Shown here piece by piece: positions 63,698-64,000 of a stretch of 64,000 bases of DNA (positions within the stretch are counted from its first letter, which is position 1; every line of letters begins with the position of its first letter). The notes under the pieces are model-generated. The model made no database searches and was not told the DNA's origin. It saw only the letters and a program-made list of their open reading frames with translations. Position numbers and translations under genes: made by a program. The stretch comes from Frondihabitans sucicola (lineage in GTDB: Bacteria; Actinomycetota; Actinomycetes; Actinomycetales; Microbacteriaceae), in NCBI RefSeq assembly GCF_030296615.1, contig NZ_AP027732.1, positions 1,178,001-1,242,000 on the forward strand, in the 5' to 3' direction.

Positions 63698-64000
63698 CCC
63701 GGGAGGCCCGCCTGACGATCGATACCGGCGCACTCCGGCACAACGTCGCGATCCTGCGCGAAGCGGTCGCGCCCGCCGCAGTGATGGCCGTCGTCAAGGC
63801 CAACGCCTATGGGCACGGCGCCGTCGACGCCGCGCTCGCGTTCGAAGAGGGCGGTGTCGACTGGCTGGGCGTCGTCGACCTCGACGAAGCGGTCGCGTTG
63901 CGGCGCGGCGGGGTGAGCCTGCCGGTGCTGAGCTGGCTGCACGCACCGGGCGAGACCTTCGAGCGCGCGGTCCGGTTCGAGATCACGCCGGCTGTCAGCG
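63694..64000 (+). CDS. alr: Alanine racemase (partial, N terminus)
   Basis: GTG at 63694 overlaps the acpS stop (GTGA). [20 protein letters not shown] and the PLP-lysine motif VMAVVKANAYGHGAVDAALA are clear. The window ends after ~102 codons. It makes D-alanine for peptidoglycan. The acpS-alr order is common in actinobacteria, where a NAD(P)HX epimerase/dehydratase gene is often nearby. Confidence 0.92.
   Translation, partial: MTREARLTIDTGALRHNVAILREAVAPAAVMAVVKANAYGHGAVDAALAFEEGGVDWLGVVDLDEAVALRRGGVSLPVLSWLHAPGETFERAVRFEITPAVS

Overview
The window is high-GC, gene-dense actinobacterial chromosome. Gene order (rpoB-rpoC, str operon, S10/spc operons, secY-adk-map, infA-rpmJ-rpsM-rpsK-rpoA-rplQ, truA-rplM-rpsI-glmM, coaA-glmS-acpS-alr), GTG/TTG starts and protein character fit Microbacteriaceae. 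The genus cannot be fixed from this sequence. No rRNA, tRNA, CRISPR array, transposase or replication origin was seen.

Layout: (1) 1-5.0 kb: tail of a LAXTG-type sortase substrate, a maltokinase-cap-like protein, an orphan sensor kinase, a divergent LysR/LysE pair and an AbiEi/DUF559 protein. (2) 5.5-13.0 kb: rpoB-rpoC. (3) 13.2-15.9 kb: DUF3052 protein, double-GNAT protein, Fic protein. (4) 16.2-29.0 kb: a type IV pilus locus pilB-pilT-pilC-pilA-three minor-pilin-like genes-pilD-pilM-pilN-pilO. It holds both motor ATPases, platform protein, major pilin, prepilin peptidase and the inner-membrane assembly proteins. No outer-membrane secretin gene is seen, as expected for a monoderm. (5) 29.4-30.6 kb: two small membrane proteins. 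(6) 30.8-35.2 kb: rpsL-rpsG-fusA-tuf. (7) 35.4-37.6 kb: MT0933-like antitoxin-like protein, topoisomerase IB and a DarT-like protein, between tuf and rpsJ. (8) 38.1-49.8 kb: S10-spc superoperon through secY-adk-map. (9) an inverted LytR-CpsA-Psr gene, then infA to rplQ. (10) 55.6-64.0 kb: truA, rplM-rpsI, glmM, an MFS transporter, coaA, glmS, acpS and the start of alr.

Two genome-scale signals stand out. First, five copies of an imperfect palindrome of roughly 85-100 bp lie in intergenic gaps only. The arms read about CGAAATCGAAGGGGATTTTC, loops are unrelated, and two copies carry paired compensatory changes. Three copies are flanked by GGCAGG/CAGGAGGGG low-complexity tracts. Second, at least 14 genes (lysE, fic, pilT, pilC, pilX-like, pilM, pilO, fusA, topoisomerase IB, rpsQ, rpsK, rplM, glmS, acpS) are interrupted by what looks like one missing base, nearly always in a G or C run. 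Several are essential, so sequencing or assembly error is much likelier than gene decay. These genes are annotated as single CDSs with the break noted.

The housekeeping blocks make the transcription and translation machinery. The pilus locus would build and retract surface fibres and depends on its own PilD to mature the prepilins. The accessory genes at block borders (Fic, DarT-like, AbiEi/DUF559, MT0933-like) are candidate toxin/defence-type functions, but no paired partner gene was found for them here.
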